A DNA stretch of 64,000 nucleotides, taken from positions 1 through 64,000 of IMG/VR virus record IMGVR_UViG_3300028800_000001, one strand, 5' to 3'. Shown here piece by piece: positions 54,225 through 62,793 of this stretch. The notes below the pieces were generated by a model, which worked only from the letters and a program-made list of their open reading frames with translations, did not search any database and was not told the origin of the DNA. The DNA is from a virus. Numbering within the stretch: the stretch's first letter is position 1; each line of letters begins with the position of its first letter. Made by a program: the position numbers and the translations under genes.

Positions 54225-55163
54225 ATGATTTCACTGCCTCTTGAGCGACAAAAAATCTTTCTTCGCGACATCCGTTTTTACCTGTACGTAGCCCTTGGAC
54301 TGATCACCTTGCTTACTTTTGCCTCTCTTGGCCTGACGTGGTTTGGTACCAACGCACAAATCAACATTTCGACTACCCTCACCTATGCTGGTCGTGAACG
54401 CAGTCTCACACAGAAACTTCTCGCTGAAACACTCCAGGTTGTCTATGTGAAAGATCCGAAGGCGCTGCACAACTTGAAGGTTGATGAAGCTGACTGGACA
54501 GCGCGCCATGACGCGATCTGGCGTGGTGATAACGGGCTTCATGTCCTCTCTATTTCCAGCTTTCCTGACATCCAGCCAGCTATCAATAAATCAGAAGCGT
54601 TCTACCTCAACCTGCATATTGCTGTTGATGACGTTTTGGCAAAGAAAAATGATGGCATTGCAGACGCGGCAATCGTGAGTGCTGATGCTCCGCCGTTCTA
54701 TAACACAATGGAGGAGTACAACACCTATCTGCGTAACCTCACGACGCGCTATCAAAATAGCATTCTGCTTTATGCTATCTGTTCCACCATCGCAATACTT
54801 CTGGTGTTGGGCTTTGGCAGCGTTGTCATCTTTCGTCCTATGTTTAGAAAGCTCAACGGCAATATCACTGCGATTGCGCAGGCCAACGAGCAGCTCCAAA
54901 CACAAAAGAAAGAGACAGAAGCTTTGCTCGAAGAAGTGCGCCGTAATGACCATGAGACGCGTGTGCCGGTGATAAAAATAGCAGATGGGAAATATGCGGT
55001 GCAAAATGGCACCAATGGCTATTACAGCGTCAATAAAGTGAATGGCCTCTATCAGTGCCCCTGTCCTATCTATGCCCATAATCGCTTCTGCAACCACATT
55101 AAATATGTGCAGTACGCAGAGCGTTCGCAACCCTATTCAGTATCGCAAAATTTACTCCATTGA
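54225..55163 (+). CDS. membrane PilJ-like sensor fused to a SWIM zinc finger (312 aa)
   Basis: Membrane segment 17-39, an extracytoplasmic helical domain with TLTYAGRERSLTQKLLAETL (PilJ/type IV pili MCP N-terminal pattern), second membrane segment 180-203, a coiled segment 212-242, then a C-terminal SWIM zinc finger CPC(278-280)...CNH(289-291). Sensors of this type normally end in an MCP or kinase domain; a SWIM end is unusual and suggests an external signal coupled to a nucleic-acid or protein-binding module. Start ATG with GAAAGGATGCCCAC. Confidence 0.8.
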   Translation: MISLPLERQKIFLRDIRFYLYVALGLITLLTFASLGLTWFGTNAQINISTTLTYAGRERSLTQKLLAETLQVVYVKDPKALHNLKVDEADWTARHDAIWRGDNGLHVLSISSFPDIQPAINKSEAFYLNLHIAVDDVLAKKNDGIADAAIVSADAPPFYNTMEEYNTYLRNLTTRYQNSILLYAICSTIAILLVLGFGSVVIFRPMFRKLNGNITAIAQANEQLQTQKKETEALLEEVRRNDHETRVPVIKIADGKYAVQNGTNGYYSVNKVNGLYQCPCPIYAHNRFCNHIKYVQYAERSQPYSVSQNLLH

Positions 55164-55180
55164 TAGGCCAGGGAACCTTC

Positions 55181-55528
55181 TTAATCTTGTCCGAGCAGGA
55201 GGTCTTCTTCCTGCTCAGTACGGAACTTTTGATACGCAAGAGTTGCTTCGATTGCTCGCGAAAGATTGTAGCGAGCAGCAATCAGCCCCTCGTATTGCTT
55301 CCAAAGTAGGATAATTTGCCACAGAAACGGATCACGATCCTGAACTTCTGCAAGATACTCAGGATCGATCTCTAAGCCGCCCTGGTTGTTATAGAGCAAG
55401 CGTCTGGCAGCAACAACTGCCTCTCTTCCGCGCTCTTCTTCTTTCTGCCGCCTTGTTTCCCATATTGTATCGACTTCTTGGTCAGTACGTTTGTGCTCAG
55501 CACGTAAACGTTCAATAATTTCTTCCAT
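55181..55528 (-). CDS. hypothetical helical protein, paralog of 46555-46914 (115 aa)
   Basis: MEEIIERLRAEHKRTDQEVD start and KFRTEQEEDLLLGQD end match the 46555-46914 protein. Function unknown. Confidence 0.8.
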   Translation of the reverse strand: MEEIIERLRAEHKRTDQEVDTIWETRRQKEEERGREAVVAARRLLYNNQGGLEIDPEYLAEVQDRDPFLWQIILLWKQYEGLIAARYNLSRAIEATLAYQKFRTEQEEDLLLGQD

Positions 55529-55755
55529 TATTTTTCCTCAACAATCCAGACATTGACTAATATTCTTTCCGTTGCTTCTGCCCAGGCATTCGCATTTGGC
55601 TCTGTATCGTGCGCCCCTTCAAACACCTGAATGAGACGATGGTTGCTATCGAAAACTTGGACTCGTGCCCACCATGATCCTTGCGCATACCAACAGGTAT
55701 GCGAGGACTCTTGCACTTGCATTGCTTCTTCTTCTCTCGTTATCTTTTTAGGCAT
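55528..55755 (-). CDS. paralog of the C-terminal module of 37614-38060 (75 aa)
   Basis: VQESSHTCWYAQGSWWARVQ and AWAEATERILVNVWIVEEK match the end of the 37614-38060 protein; here the coiled N-terminal part is missing. Start at ATG 55755 (GAGGAGTGAG). Confidence 0.8.
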   Translation of the reverse strand: MPKKITREEEAMQVQESSHTCWYAQGSWWARVQVFDSNHRLIQVFEGAHDTEPNANAWAEATERILVNVWIVEEK

Positions 55756-55756
55756 C

Positions 55757-56200
55757 TCACTCCTCGCGTAAAATGGTCGCTTGGAGTGCCTGCGCGATGG
55801 CAATTGCATTCACCTGCGCTTGTTCATAGGTCTGGTGCCAGGGCGAAAGAATGGTCACAATTGGACGCAAATCTTGATCTTTCATCGTGACTTCCGCCGC
55901 AAAAATTTCGTGACGTTCAATAATGTTCGTGGTCGTGACTGCCAGGAAGTGTTCCTTCTCGTTGGTATTGTCTGGTATGACCAACGCTTCAAGGGCAAGC
56001 ATGGCCTGCCGTGTGGCGCTTACTGCAAGCTGACAGCGTGCTTGCGCCGCAAGCGCTTCGGTATAGAGTCGCTTATCCGTCAGAGGCGCGGCAAAGGCCA
56101 CACGCTCTGCTTCGGTATGCGCCAGGATAGCGCGGTCATACGCCCGTTTGGCATCCAGGTGCGCTTGAAGCGCAAGGGATTGAAAGCTCTCGTTGCTCAT
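55757..56200 (-). CDS. hypothetical helical protein (147 aa)
   Basis: Ala-rich helices (ALAAQARCQLAVSATRQAML). Unrecognised. ATGA overlap with the upstream gene. Confidence 0.8.
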   Translation of the reverse strand: MSNESFQSLALQAHLDAKRAYDRAILAHTEAERVAFAAPLTDKRLYTEALAAQARCQLAVSATRQAMLALEALVIPDNTNEKEHFLAVTTTNIIERHEIFAAEVTMKDQDLRPIVTILSPWHQTYEQAQVNAIAIAQALQATILREE

Positions 56201-56712
56201 GCCATATCCCCCATACTTTCAACCTTCGGATCATCATAGCAGTGCTGCTCTCGTAACGCTAAGCGCTCTTGTTCAGCCATCTCATAGGCATGCGTCAGTA
56301 CTCGATAAATGGCCTGATCAAGCGCATCCTCGCTGATACGTGCTGCGCTCAAAAGAATAGTGCGCACACCAGGAAACGCCTTAACTGTTGGCGCGCCCTC
56401 TTCCATAAACTGTCCAAGTGGCATTTCTAAATGCTCATCAAACCACTGCCACACCTCCGTACGCTCTGTGCCACGCGGCCAGATGAGAAAATCTTCATCC
56501 AGACTGTCATCCTCCATACCTTCGGTTGAAAGATCATAGTCGCCATTTTCGATCATCTCTTTCACTGCATCGCTGTCGTACACAGGGGTATCACCGAAGT
56601 ACTCCCAGAGCTCTTGAATTTGTTCTTGTGTGAGATTTTCCAGCCACGCACGCGCTTGCTGTGTATTGCCCTCTTTGTCCCATTGGCGATACTCTTCATA
56701 AAACGTCTTCAT
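56197..56712 (-). CDS. hypothetical acidic protein (171 aa)
   Basis: Unrecognised; helical and acidic with LTQEQIQELWEYFGDTPVYD. AAGGAGTATTATGAAG region before start. Confidence 0.8.
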   Translation of the reverse strand: MKTFYEEYRQWDKEGNTQQARAWLENLTQEQIQELWEYFGDTPVYDSDAVKEMIENGDYDLSTEGMEDDSLDEDFLIWPRGTERTEVWQWFDEHLEMPLGQFMEEGAPTVKAFPGVRTILLSAARISEDALDQAIYRVLTHAYEMAEQERLALREQHCYDDPKVESMGDMA

Positions 56713-56720
56713 AATACTCC

Positions 56721-57224
56721 TTAATTATCAAACCAGACGATGAGCCGAACAGTGCTGCCGTCATCCTCTGGCGCTGTTTTTTCTTGCCCATTTTGTTGAA
56801 TATACAGGTTGTAGCATTCCATCATGTCAAAGACAAAGAGCCAGCGCGCACTGTCACCAATGCATTTCTCTAAGGGCTCCTGGTGTTTGTTGACCTCTCT
56901 AATCGTCAGATAGCTGACACTGTGATAGTCCTGGCACTTCTGACAGTATCCAGTATCCTTGCGGTAACTCAACCACTTTTTGCGGAGCGCTTCAGCGGCT
57001 TGAGGATGCCCCGCACCATCACAGTCTTCGCAAAATGTACCCTTCGTTCCCCAACTGATGCCGTCAGGAAAGCCGCGATCTTTATAAGGCAACAAGTTAG
57101 GCCCACGCACTCCAAAGAAGTTGGAAAAGAGGGTATAATTGCGTGGACTAAAATCGGTGATATTCAGCGCGCAAAGCCACCTTCCCATATACACCTCTAT
57201 CGTGCCATGAATGTCACAGCCCAT
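56721..57224 (-). CDS. phage-conserved MGxDIHxxIE family protein (167 aa)
   Basis: MGCDIHGTIEVYMGRW and NYTLFSNFFGVRG match 12457-12912 and phage relatives; this copy has extra CDGAGHP and CQKCQDYHS cysteines (possible zinc). ATG 57224 (AGGAGAAATCG). Confidence 0.85.
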   Translation of the reverse strand: MGCDIHGTIEVYMGRWLCALNITDFSPRNYTLFSNFFGVRGPNLLPYKDRGFPDGISWGTKGTFCEDCDGAGHPQAAEALRKKWLSYRKDTGYCQKCQDYHSVSYLTIREVNKHQEPLEKCIGDSARWLFVFDMMECYNLYIQQNGQEKTAPEDDGSTVRLIVWFDN

Positions 57225-57396
57225 TCGATTTCTCCTGTAGAAGCGCTTCATGTTTTTTGAGAAGTGCGAGCAGTTTCAATGCTTCGTCAGGCTCCAGCCA
57301 AAGGCGATCCGTATGCCCCTCACGTAGGAAAAGACATCCATCATCCTTGATTTCAGCATTCAGCCAATACTTTTTATCCAAGAACTCAAAGTTCAT
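57214..57396 (-). CDS. hypothetical protein, tandem paralog (60 aa)
   Basis: Aligned with 57386-57592: short strands then EALKLLALLKKHEALLQE against EAQTILDFLQAHMRFLQE. Unknown. Confidence 0.75.
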   Translation of the reverse strand: MNFEFLDKKYWLNAEIKDDGCLFLREGHTDRLWLEPDEALKLLALLKKHEALLQEKSNGL

Positions 57397-57592
57397 CTTC
57401 TTTGCTCCCCTTTTGCGCGGCCTCTTGCAAGAACCTCATATGCGCTTGAAGGAAATCAAGAATGGTTTGTGCTTCTTCCACGCTGTAGCTGGTGTAGTTT
57501 TGGGCTCCATCATAGATGATAAACACACCGTTATTCCAATCGTTGACTTCTAGCTGAAAGCGACCATTGCTCATCTCTCGTGTAAATTCCAT
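57386..57592 (-). CDS. hypothetical protein, tandem paralog (68 aa)
   Basis: See 57214-57396. ATG 57592 overlaps the upstream stop as TAATG; AAAGGATTTGGTA before it. Confidence 0.75.
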   Translation of the reverse strand: MEFTREMSNGRFQLEVNDWNNGVFIIYDGAQNYTSYSVEEAQTILDFLQAHMRFLQEAAQKGSKEDEL

Positions 57593-57954
57593 TACCAAAT
57601 CCTTTCCCAGTTTTCATTTTTTACCCAATCCTCATCGAAACAGGTGGCGAATGCGTGATAATAAGACGCAAGACAGCGTGCCACCTGTATTGCCTTCGTC
57701 TGGTTCGCAATGTTCAAGTGAACCACTTGCCTTGCGTTCCATAAGTTCACCGGAAGATACGGCCCCCAATAGCTTTCTGCAAGCTCAATATCAAAATGAA
57801 CGTCAGCACACCAACGCGTGAGCGCCGTTTCGTTATCTATCTCAATGCGTTCTGCACCTTTTCGGTGCGTCCATATCCAGGGTGTCTCAAATAATGGCGA
57901 AAGAGTGGCTCGTGGCAGCGCACCCTTTCGCATACAAAACAGTTGAATATCCAC
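57592..57954 (-). CDS. hypothetical protein (120 aa)
   Basis: Unrecognised, Trp-rich (LFETPWIWTHRKG). One-base overlap with upstream stop. Confidence 0.75.
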   Translation of the reverse strand: MDIQLFCMRKGALPRATLSPLFETPWIWTHRKGAERIEIDNETALTRWCADVHFDIELAESYWGPYLPVNLWNARQVVHLNIANQTKAIQVARCLASYYHAFATCFDEDWVKNENWERIW

Positions 57955-58319
57955 TAGTCTGCCTCTTCGTCCTCATCATCCCAACGGTCATCATCTTCTT
58001 CCTCTTCTTCATCCGCGCCCATCAGAAAGTCAATTTTGATCGAGGTGATTGTGCCGCCTTCAATTGTGGCGTACACTGGATACGTCCCATCACCACAGCC
58101 GGTCTGTGCAACCACGCCGTACTGGTTGTAGTCTTTATACTGTGGATATGGGACACCGTCTAGACTATTACAGAAATCCACCCACTCTGGCCCAATCTCT
58201 TTTTCTACAGGGGTTAACTTCTCATCGCGCCGCTTGTCGCGATAAAAGTAACAGGGATCACCGATGTATACCATGCCGCTATCGACACAAAAGTCTCCAA
58301 TTTTTACTATTTTCTCCAT
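57954..58319 (-). CDS. hypothetical protein with acidic tail (121 aa)
   Basis: MEKIVKIGDFCVDSGMVYIG then DPCYFYRDKRRDEK and a Gly-rich strand; C-terminal ~20 residues almost all Asp/Glu. ATG 58319 overlaps the HNH gene end. Its first ~20 codons are repeated, diverged, at 58991 across the HNH gene. Confidence 0.8.
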   Translation of the reverse strand: MEKIVKIGDFCVDSGMVYIGDPCYFYRDKRRDEKLTPVEKEIGPEWVDFCNSLDGVPYPQYKDYNQYGVVAQTGCGDGTYPVYATIEGGTITSIKIDFLMGADEEEEEDDDRWDDEDEEAD

Positions 58320-58930
58320 TGATAATCTTCCTCTTTCCATATTTTGTGATTAACTATTTCGCTGACGATGTCGCCTCCGACACCGTATTTCTCGCCAATT
58401 TGCTTTTGGGTAACTCCTCCACCAGCGTAAATCTTTCTGATCTCTTGAGCCATTTCAAAATTCAACTTTGCTGTCCTATGTGTTCCCGAAACTACTGAAT
58501 CTAGCGTATTTTGACTATTCGTTCCTGCATAGAGATGGTCAGGATTGACACATGAAGGATTGTTACATTTGTGACATACATATAATCCATCTGGCACAGC
58601 TCCTTTCACAAGTTCATACGAATATTTATGGGCAGCTATGGTTTTATTTTTCAAACTGAATTTTCCGTATCCACGGCGGTTTTTCTGCTTAATCCAAATC
58701 CAGCAATAATTTGTTTTTTCTACGCTCTTCCAAAAACGTGCTTCAGAAGATACTCCAAATCTTGTAGCTTTTGATCTTCCTAATTCTCTTCGGCGTAAGA
58801 GATAGTAAACAACACCCTGAGTTACACCATACTCTTCTCCAAGTTTTCTCTGGCTTATGCCGCCTTCCGCATATCTTTTTCTAATGGCTATTATTTGTTC
58901 ATCAGATAACGGATATTCTTTACCTTGCAT
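58307..58930 (-). CDS. HNH homing-endonuclease-like protein with two HTH segments (207 aa)
   Basis: HTH near the N terminus (IIAIRKRYAEGGISQRKLGE), an HNH core GLYVCHKCNNPSCVNPDHLY near residues 121-140, and a second HTH near the C terminus (VTQKQIGEKYGVGGDIVSE). The layout is that of free-standing phage HNH endonucleases. AT-richer than neighbours, consistent with recent arrival. It sits exactly at a gene start. Confidence 0.9.
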   Translation of the reverse strand: MQGKEYPLSDEQIIAIRKRYAEGGISQRKLGEEYGVTQGVVYYLLRRRELGRSKATRFGVSSEARFWKSVEKTNYCWIWIKQKNRRGYGKFSLKNKTIAAHKYSYELVKGAVPDGLYVCHKCNNPSCVNPDHLYAGTNSQNTLDSVVSGTHRTAKLNFEMAQEIRKIYAGGGVTQKQIGEKYGVGGDIVSEIVNHKIWKEEDYQWRK

Positions 58931-58991
58931 ATGCAGTCCACACTAATCCCGCGTCCACACAAAACTCACCTATTTTTACTATTTTTTCCAT
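58920..58991 (-). pseudogene. truncated copy of the 57954-58319 gene start
   Basis: ATG 58991 encodes MEKIVKIGEFCVDAGLVWTA then YAR and stops at 58920, inside the HNH gene start. The first 15 residues match MEKIVKIGDFCVDSG of 57954-58319. Probably a paralogous gene cut by the HNH insertion; it may now serve as a coupled leader for HNH. Confidence 0.7.
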
Positions 58992-59382
58992 TGCTCTGTA
59001 CTCCTTTTTGTTTTATCTGATAATAGACTGATAACTCTCGTAATTGTTCTTCAGCTTTTTGCATCGTTTCGCGCTTGGTGGTATAGGGCATTTCTCCGCC
59101 CCGTATCTTCTGCTCCATCTTGCCATCGCTTGCCCATACATCGTAGTACCAAACGCCGCCTTTGCTCCATGACGGCCTGTACACGGTTGCGTAGAGGAAC
59201 AGGCGTAAGTTCATGCCAAGAATGCGCCGTACTTCTCGAATGCGTTCTAAGAGCACATCTTTGGCGTCCTCTGAATACTCCAGACTCGCAAGATCTTCCC
59301 TACTAAGATAATCGGCTGGCTCCTCAACGCTCGCCAGATCAAGATCAACATACTCAATATAGCGATGAAGATTGCTGTTCAT
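58966..59382 (-). CDS. hypothetical protein (138 aa)
   Basis: Helical and acidic N-terminal half, then strands (MNLRLFLYATVYRPSW). The C terminus overlaps the truncated gene copy. Unrecognised. Confidence 0.8.
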   Translation of the reverse strand: MNSNLHRYIEYVDLDLASVEEPADYLSREDLASLEYSEDAKDVLLERIREVRRILGMNLRLFLYATVYRPSWSKGGVWYYDVWASDGKMEQKIRGGEMPYTTKRETMQKAEEQLRELSVYYQIKQKGVQSNGKNSKNR

Positions 59383-59699
59383 AGTCGCACCCGCGTTTTG
59401 AGGTCTTCGAACTCCTCTTGTGTGAGCTTCCAGAATTCTTTTACTGAAATTTCTCCAGTGAGCGCATATTGCGCTTCTAACCGCTCAACGAGCGTCCCTT
59501 GTGGCGCATCATCCATAAGCAGAATTGCAACAAAGTTCTTCGCCTCTTCAAGAAGACCATTGCGCAGCGCATCATCTTCTTGTGAATTTATGTATTTTTC
59601 ACGATAGGCTGTTGCCATGCGAAAGAACTGCATCGCTCGAAACTGGCTTTTCTCTGGTAGCGATTTTATCGTTCTGTAGACGCTCAGGTAATTATCCAT
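59379..59699 (-). CDS. hypothetical protein (106 aa)
   Basis: Helical; start ATG 59699 (TGGGAGCATCACA). MDNYLSVYRTIKSLPEKSQF. ATGA with next gene. Unrecognised. Confidence 0.75.
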   Translation of the reverse strand: MDNYLSVYRTIKSLPEKSQFRAMQFFRMATAYREKYINSQEDDALRNGLLEEAKNFVAILLMDDAPQGTLVERLEAQYALTGEISVKEFWKLTQEEFEDLKTRVRL

Positions 59700-59997
59700 T
59701 GTGATGCTCCCAGGTTGGTTCATCGGTACTGCCGATTTGTGCTTCGGCATGATTGTATACGTCACGTGCAAAGTGGAGGCAGCCAAGTTGTGCAAGCGTT
59801 GCTTCCAAGACAGAAGCGCTTTGCGCAAAGTACCCACTCGTGAAGCGGCTCGTTTTACTGGCCTCTTCGCCTGTTGGGTCTTGTTTTAGTGACTCTCTCA
59901 GTGACTTGAGGCGCTCTTCTAATGCGTTAATACTGCCGAGCAGCGTATGATTGGCTTGATCGAGATTGCGATCAAGATCGTTATTGGGATCAAACAT
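59692..59997 (-). CDS. hypothetical helical protein (101 aa)
   Basis: Asn/Asp-rich start then coiled (NALEERLKSLRESLKQD). Unrecognised. 8-nt overlaps at both ends. Confidence 0.75.
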   Translation of the reverse strand: MFDPNNDLDRNLDQANHTLLGSINALEERLKSLRESLKQDPTGEEASKTSRFTSGYFAQSASVLEATLAQLGCLHFARDVYNHAEAQIGSTDEPTWEHHNG

Positions 59998-60286
59998 GTT
60001 CTTTGTCTCTTTCTATAACTGACTGCATATTGGAGAGATAGCCGCCACAAAAACCAAGCAGGGCGACCTCAGAGGCGTCTGGCTGGCTTTCTGCTCTGGC
60101 GCACGCCATCAAGGCTTCCTGATCGAAAATCCAGGCGTGATCTTTGGCGTATTCATTGGCGAAGAAGTGATAGCCGTTAATAACGCCCCATATAAACTCC
60201 TCGTTTTCCTCTTCGCTGCGAGCGCACGCGGCCTCTGTGAGTCCAATCCTTGCCAGAAACGCTGGCACCCATTTTGGAGTGTTCAT
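59990..60286 (-). CDS. hypothetical protein with GYHFF motif (98 aa)
   Basis: ATG 60286 overlaps the upstream stop (ATGA). FIWGVINGYHFFANEY resembles FVRGVQAGYHFFGES of 48388-48891, suggesting a related helical repeat. Confidence 0.75.
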   Translation of the reverse strand: MNTPKWVPAFLARIGLTEAACARSEEENEEFIWGVINGYHFFANEYAKDHAWIFDQEALMACARAESQPDASEVALLGFCGGYLSNMQSVIERDKEHV

Positions 60287-60591
60287 GCGCGCACCCACAT
60301 TCCCTGCTCGTCGGTACTCCAACCAGCAGTCTGTACTACTTCGCAGGCTTCTTGTAGAAAGCGTTGCTGCTCCTGGCGTACGACGCTGTCGTACTGCGCA
60401 GGCGTAATCTTTTTGATGTATTGTTTCCCACCGTTATAGCCGTAGGTTACTGTATGCTCTTCGCTGCGCATGGTCGTTAAAACCGCACGAAAACGGTTGT
60501 CACCGATGCTCTCCAGGGAAAACTGAAATAGAGCGTGGCGTGTCTCTTCGGAAAGACGAGGCTTTTGCGGGGTAAAATTAGCATAATCCAT
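60283..60591 (-). CDS. hypothetical protein (102 aa)
   Basis: ATG 60591 preferred over GTG 60609; both lie after the 60628 promoter. Strand then helical; unrecognised. Confidence 0.75.
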   Translation of the reverse strand: MDYANFTPQKPRLSEETRHALFQFSLESIGDNRFRAVLTTMRSEEHTVTYGYNGGKQYIKKITPAQYDSVVRQEQQRFLQEACEVVQTAGWSTDEQGMWVRA

Positions 60592-60627
60592 TGACGTTCT
60601 CACTTTCACTTTTTTGTCTACAAACGA

Positions 60628-60682
60628 AGTATAGCGCAGGAACGTGAGAACGTCAACGATTTTTTCACTGTATTTTCAGAAC
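60628..60682 (-). promoter_or_regulatory. sigma70-type promoter with conserved upstream element
   Basis: -35 TTGACG (60656-60651), 17-nt spacer, -10 TATACT (60633-60628). Element GTTCTGAAAATACAGTGAAA; its TGA is the stop of 60676-61020. Confidence 0.9.
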
Positions 60683-61020
60683 TCAGTAGGAAGCTTCTGA
60701 CTATATTTTTCTAACCAGAGGATAATGGAGGCCAGAGTACGTTGTTTCTCAGAGATGGCATCCGCGCCTTTTGTATGGAACTTATAGAGCATCAAGGTGC
60801 GCTTGCCGCGCTGTACTACTGGTGGCTCTTGCGCGGTTTCTGCTAAGGTTTCGGCTGAAAAAATTTCACTGCACTCTTTAACAAATGCTTTGTCATCCAT
60901 GCCGTAGATTTCTTCCATGAGCGTTTCGATTTCACGCATTCTCCCACGTTGATAGCGTTCTAACCACGCAAGTTCTTCGTGCAGGGCTTCAACGGCCTGA
61001 TGTAACGCTCTCATCTCCAT
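60676..61020 (-). CDS. hypothetical coiled protein (114 aa)
   Basis: Helical with EELAWLERYQRGRMREIETL; C terminus LWLEKYSQKLPTEF. ATG 61020 chosen. Unrecognised. Confidence 0.75.
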   Translation of the reverse strand: MEMRALHQAVEALHEELAWLERYQRGRMREIETLMEEIYGMDDKAFVKECSEIFSAETLAETAQEPPVVQRGKRTLMLYKFHTKGADAISEKQRTLASIILWLEKYSQKLPTEF

Positions 61021-61357
61021 AGTATTCTTTCCCGTATCGCTCTGCACGCTCTCGTATAGCGCAGAGCGTTTCTAGTTGTTTCTCTAACGTCTCAATGCAC
61101 TCCTGTGTGCGGATTGTTTCAAAAGCGAGAATAAACGCACGCGTTTCACGGCTGCTCTTGTTTTCGGTATTAAGAAGCATATCGATGCGCGAATCACCCT
61201 TTTTGAGCAATTCGTTGGTAACGTAGCCGACCTTATTCTCGATCTGTTCAAATGCTTCCAAACGTGCGTTGAAACGACTATACGCTTGCTCGTATGCTAC
61301 TACTAACGAAATTTCTTCCATACGTAACAGATTGAGAATACCTTCCCATTTGTTCAT
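60989..61357 (-). CDS. hypothetical coiled protein (122 aa)
   Basis: Helical (YSRFNARLEAFEQIENKVGY). ATGA overlap with upstream gene; 32-nt overlap with downstream. Unrecognised. Confidence 0.75.
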   Translation of the reverse strand: MNKWEGILNLLRMEEISLVVAYEQAYSRFNARLEAFEQIENKVGYVTNELLKKGDSRIDMLLNTENKSSRETRAFILAFETIRTQECIETLEKQLETLCAIRERAERYGKEYYGDESVTSGR

Positions 61358-61632
61358 AGCACTACTCCTACTAGGTAGACTAAAAGCCAGCCAAGAATTC
61401 CGCAGGCGGTAAGAAGCACGATCACGATAAACATGCCCAAAAACTTTCTCATTTTGATATACGTAATCGCAATACTACTGGTGCTTCCGCCAAAGCCAGC
61501 TATTACTGGCAAGGCAAGGACACTATGCGCTCTGCCAAGAAGGACGATACCGAGAATGGAGAGCAACGCACCACCAAGAATATAGATACCCATGCAGAGA
61601 AGAATGCGCCGCTGTGTGCTGTCCAGGCTCAT
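61354..61632 (-). CDS. three-pass membrane protein (92 aa)
   Basis: Membrane segments at ~10-30, ~35-55 and ~66-91. Coupled at both ends (ATGA). Unknown role. Confidence 0.8.
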   Translation of the reverse strand: MSLDSTQRRILLCMGIYILGGALLSILGIVLLGRAHSVLALPVIAGFGGSTSSIAITYIKMRKFLGMFIVIVLLTACGILGWLLVYLVGVVL

Positions 61633-62099
61633 TTGTCGTCTCCAAGGTCTTCGCCAAGATAGCGCACTTCGTCAATTTTAAACACCAGATGCGCAGGCGT
61701 GGTTCCCTCTTCGTCCAGCTCTATGCCACATTGTTTACAGTTGCCAATTTCTTGCAGTTTCGTCACCCCCTGCTCATAGGGTAAATCAAAGTAGAGAGTT
61801 TCATCTGAGATGAGCAGTTTTCCACAGTTCATGCACACAAACAAAAGATAGGGATTCATTGGAATTTCTTCTTTCTGAATACAGTGTGCCGTCCAGTAAA
61901 GCAGGGCATCGCACCATGCGCGCTTCCCCTGGCGTACTTGCGCGGCTGCAAAGTTTCGATTAAAACGTAATATACACAAAAAATCTTCGTCAAAGAGATG
62001 ACGAAGGATCGCACGCATTTGTAAAAGATAGGGCGGTATAACGCGGCATGCAGTGATAGTTACCTCAAGGTCTGTGACCTGTTCTGCGCGACTCTTCAT
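61629..62099 (-). CDS. zinc-knuckle protein (156 aa)
   Basis: CMNCGKLL near 89-96 and GNCKQCGIEL near 120-129: CxxC pairs. N-terminal half helical. Unrecognised. Confidence 0.8.
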   Translation of the reverse strand: MKSRAEQVTDLEVTITACRVIPPYLLQMRAILRHLFDEDFLCILRFNRNFAAAQVRQGKRAWCDALLYWTAHCIQKEEIPMNPYLLFVCMNCGKLLISDETLYFDLPYEQGVTKLQEIGNCKQCGIELDEEGTTPAHLVFKIDEVRYLGEDLGDDK

Positions 62100-62566
62100 C
62101 TGTTACTCAGCGTGTAAAGTTTGTGAAAAAGCGCACCCTGTGCAAAGCCCATGAGATACTGCAACTCTTTGCGTGTGAGCCGCGCCGTTGGCTGATAAGG
62201 AATATCCCATGCACCAAAAAGTTTCATTGCGGCTGCGAAAAAACACTCTGCCTGTTCTTGTTTACAATGAAACGCCAGCATATCGTAAGGAGCCAGATCG
62301 CGCATTACTGTTGCTTTGCGCCGCTCTTCTGCCCCTGTTGTAATGGCGCACTCAATAAGTTCTTCTGCTTGCAACAAGGTTAGCTTGTTGTACTCAGGAA
62401 AACTAAGATGCGCGTGTCCCTTGACGCTTGCGCGTGGCAAGAAGAAACTGAGCGCTGCATGTCCCTCGTTTAAACAATACTCTTGCCAACGCCAGTGAAG
62501 TTGTCTATCTCCAGTGCCACGAAAGATGGCGTAGCCTCGCTGTATTGATGCCTCAAGCGGTTCCAT
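62096..62566 (-). CDS. hypothetical protein (156 aa)
   Basis: Helical with AEELIECAITTGAEERRKAT. Unrecognised. Diverges from 62596. Confidence 0.8.
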   Translation of the reverse strand: MEPLEASIQRGYAIFRGTGDRQLHWRWQEYCLNEGHAALSFFLPRASVKGHAHLSFPEYNKLTLLQAEELIECAITTGAEERRKATVMRDLAPYDMLAFHCKQEQAECFFAAAMKLFGAWDIPYQPTARLTRKELQYLMGFAQGALFHKLYTLSNR

Positions 62567-62583
62567 TTTTCTACTTTCTATGC

Positions 62584-62589
62584 TATACT
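62584..62589 (+). promoter_or_regulatory. -10 box of a leaderless message
   Basis: TATACT, then 6 nt, then ATG 62596. Confidence 0.65.
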
Positions 62590-62595
62590 TTAAAT

Positions 62596-62793
62596 ATGAA
62601 AAGAAAAGATGCCCTGGTAAGTCGCCTGGAGGCCAACCCTAAAATGGATTGGGCACTCCGAGCATATATATTACACAATCAAGGATATACCAACAGGGGA
62701 GGCAATTGGCATCCAGGCCCAGGCGCTCCCAGTTGGACGCCAAAGCCAACTAAGCCTCATCATAAGCAGAATACATCGCACGCAGACGCGTAA
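62596..62793 (+). CDS. hypothetical basic Pro/Gly-rich protein (65 aa)
   Basis: MKRKDALVSRLEANPKMDWA then a low-complexity GNWHPGPGAPSWTPKPTKPH tail. Leaderless. Its 3' end overlaps the convergent gene by 44 nt. Confidence 0.65.
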   Translation: MKRKDALVSRLEANPKMDWALRAYILHNQGYTNRGGNWHPGPGAPSWTPKPTKPHHKQNTSHADA

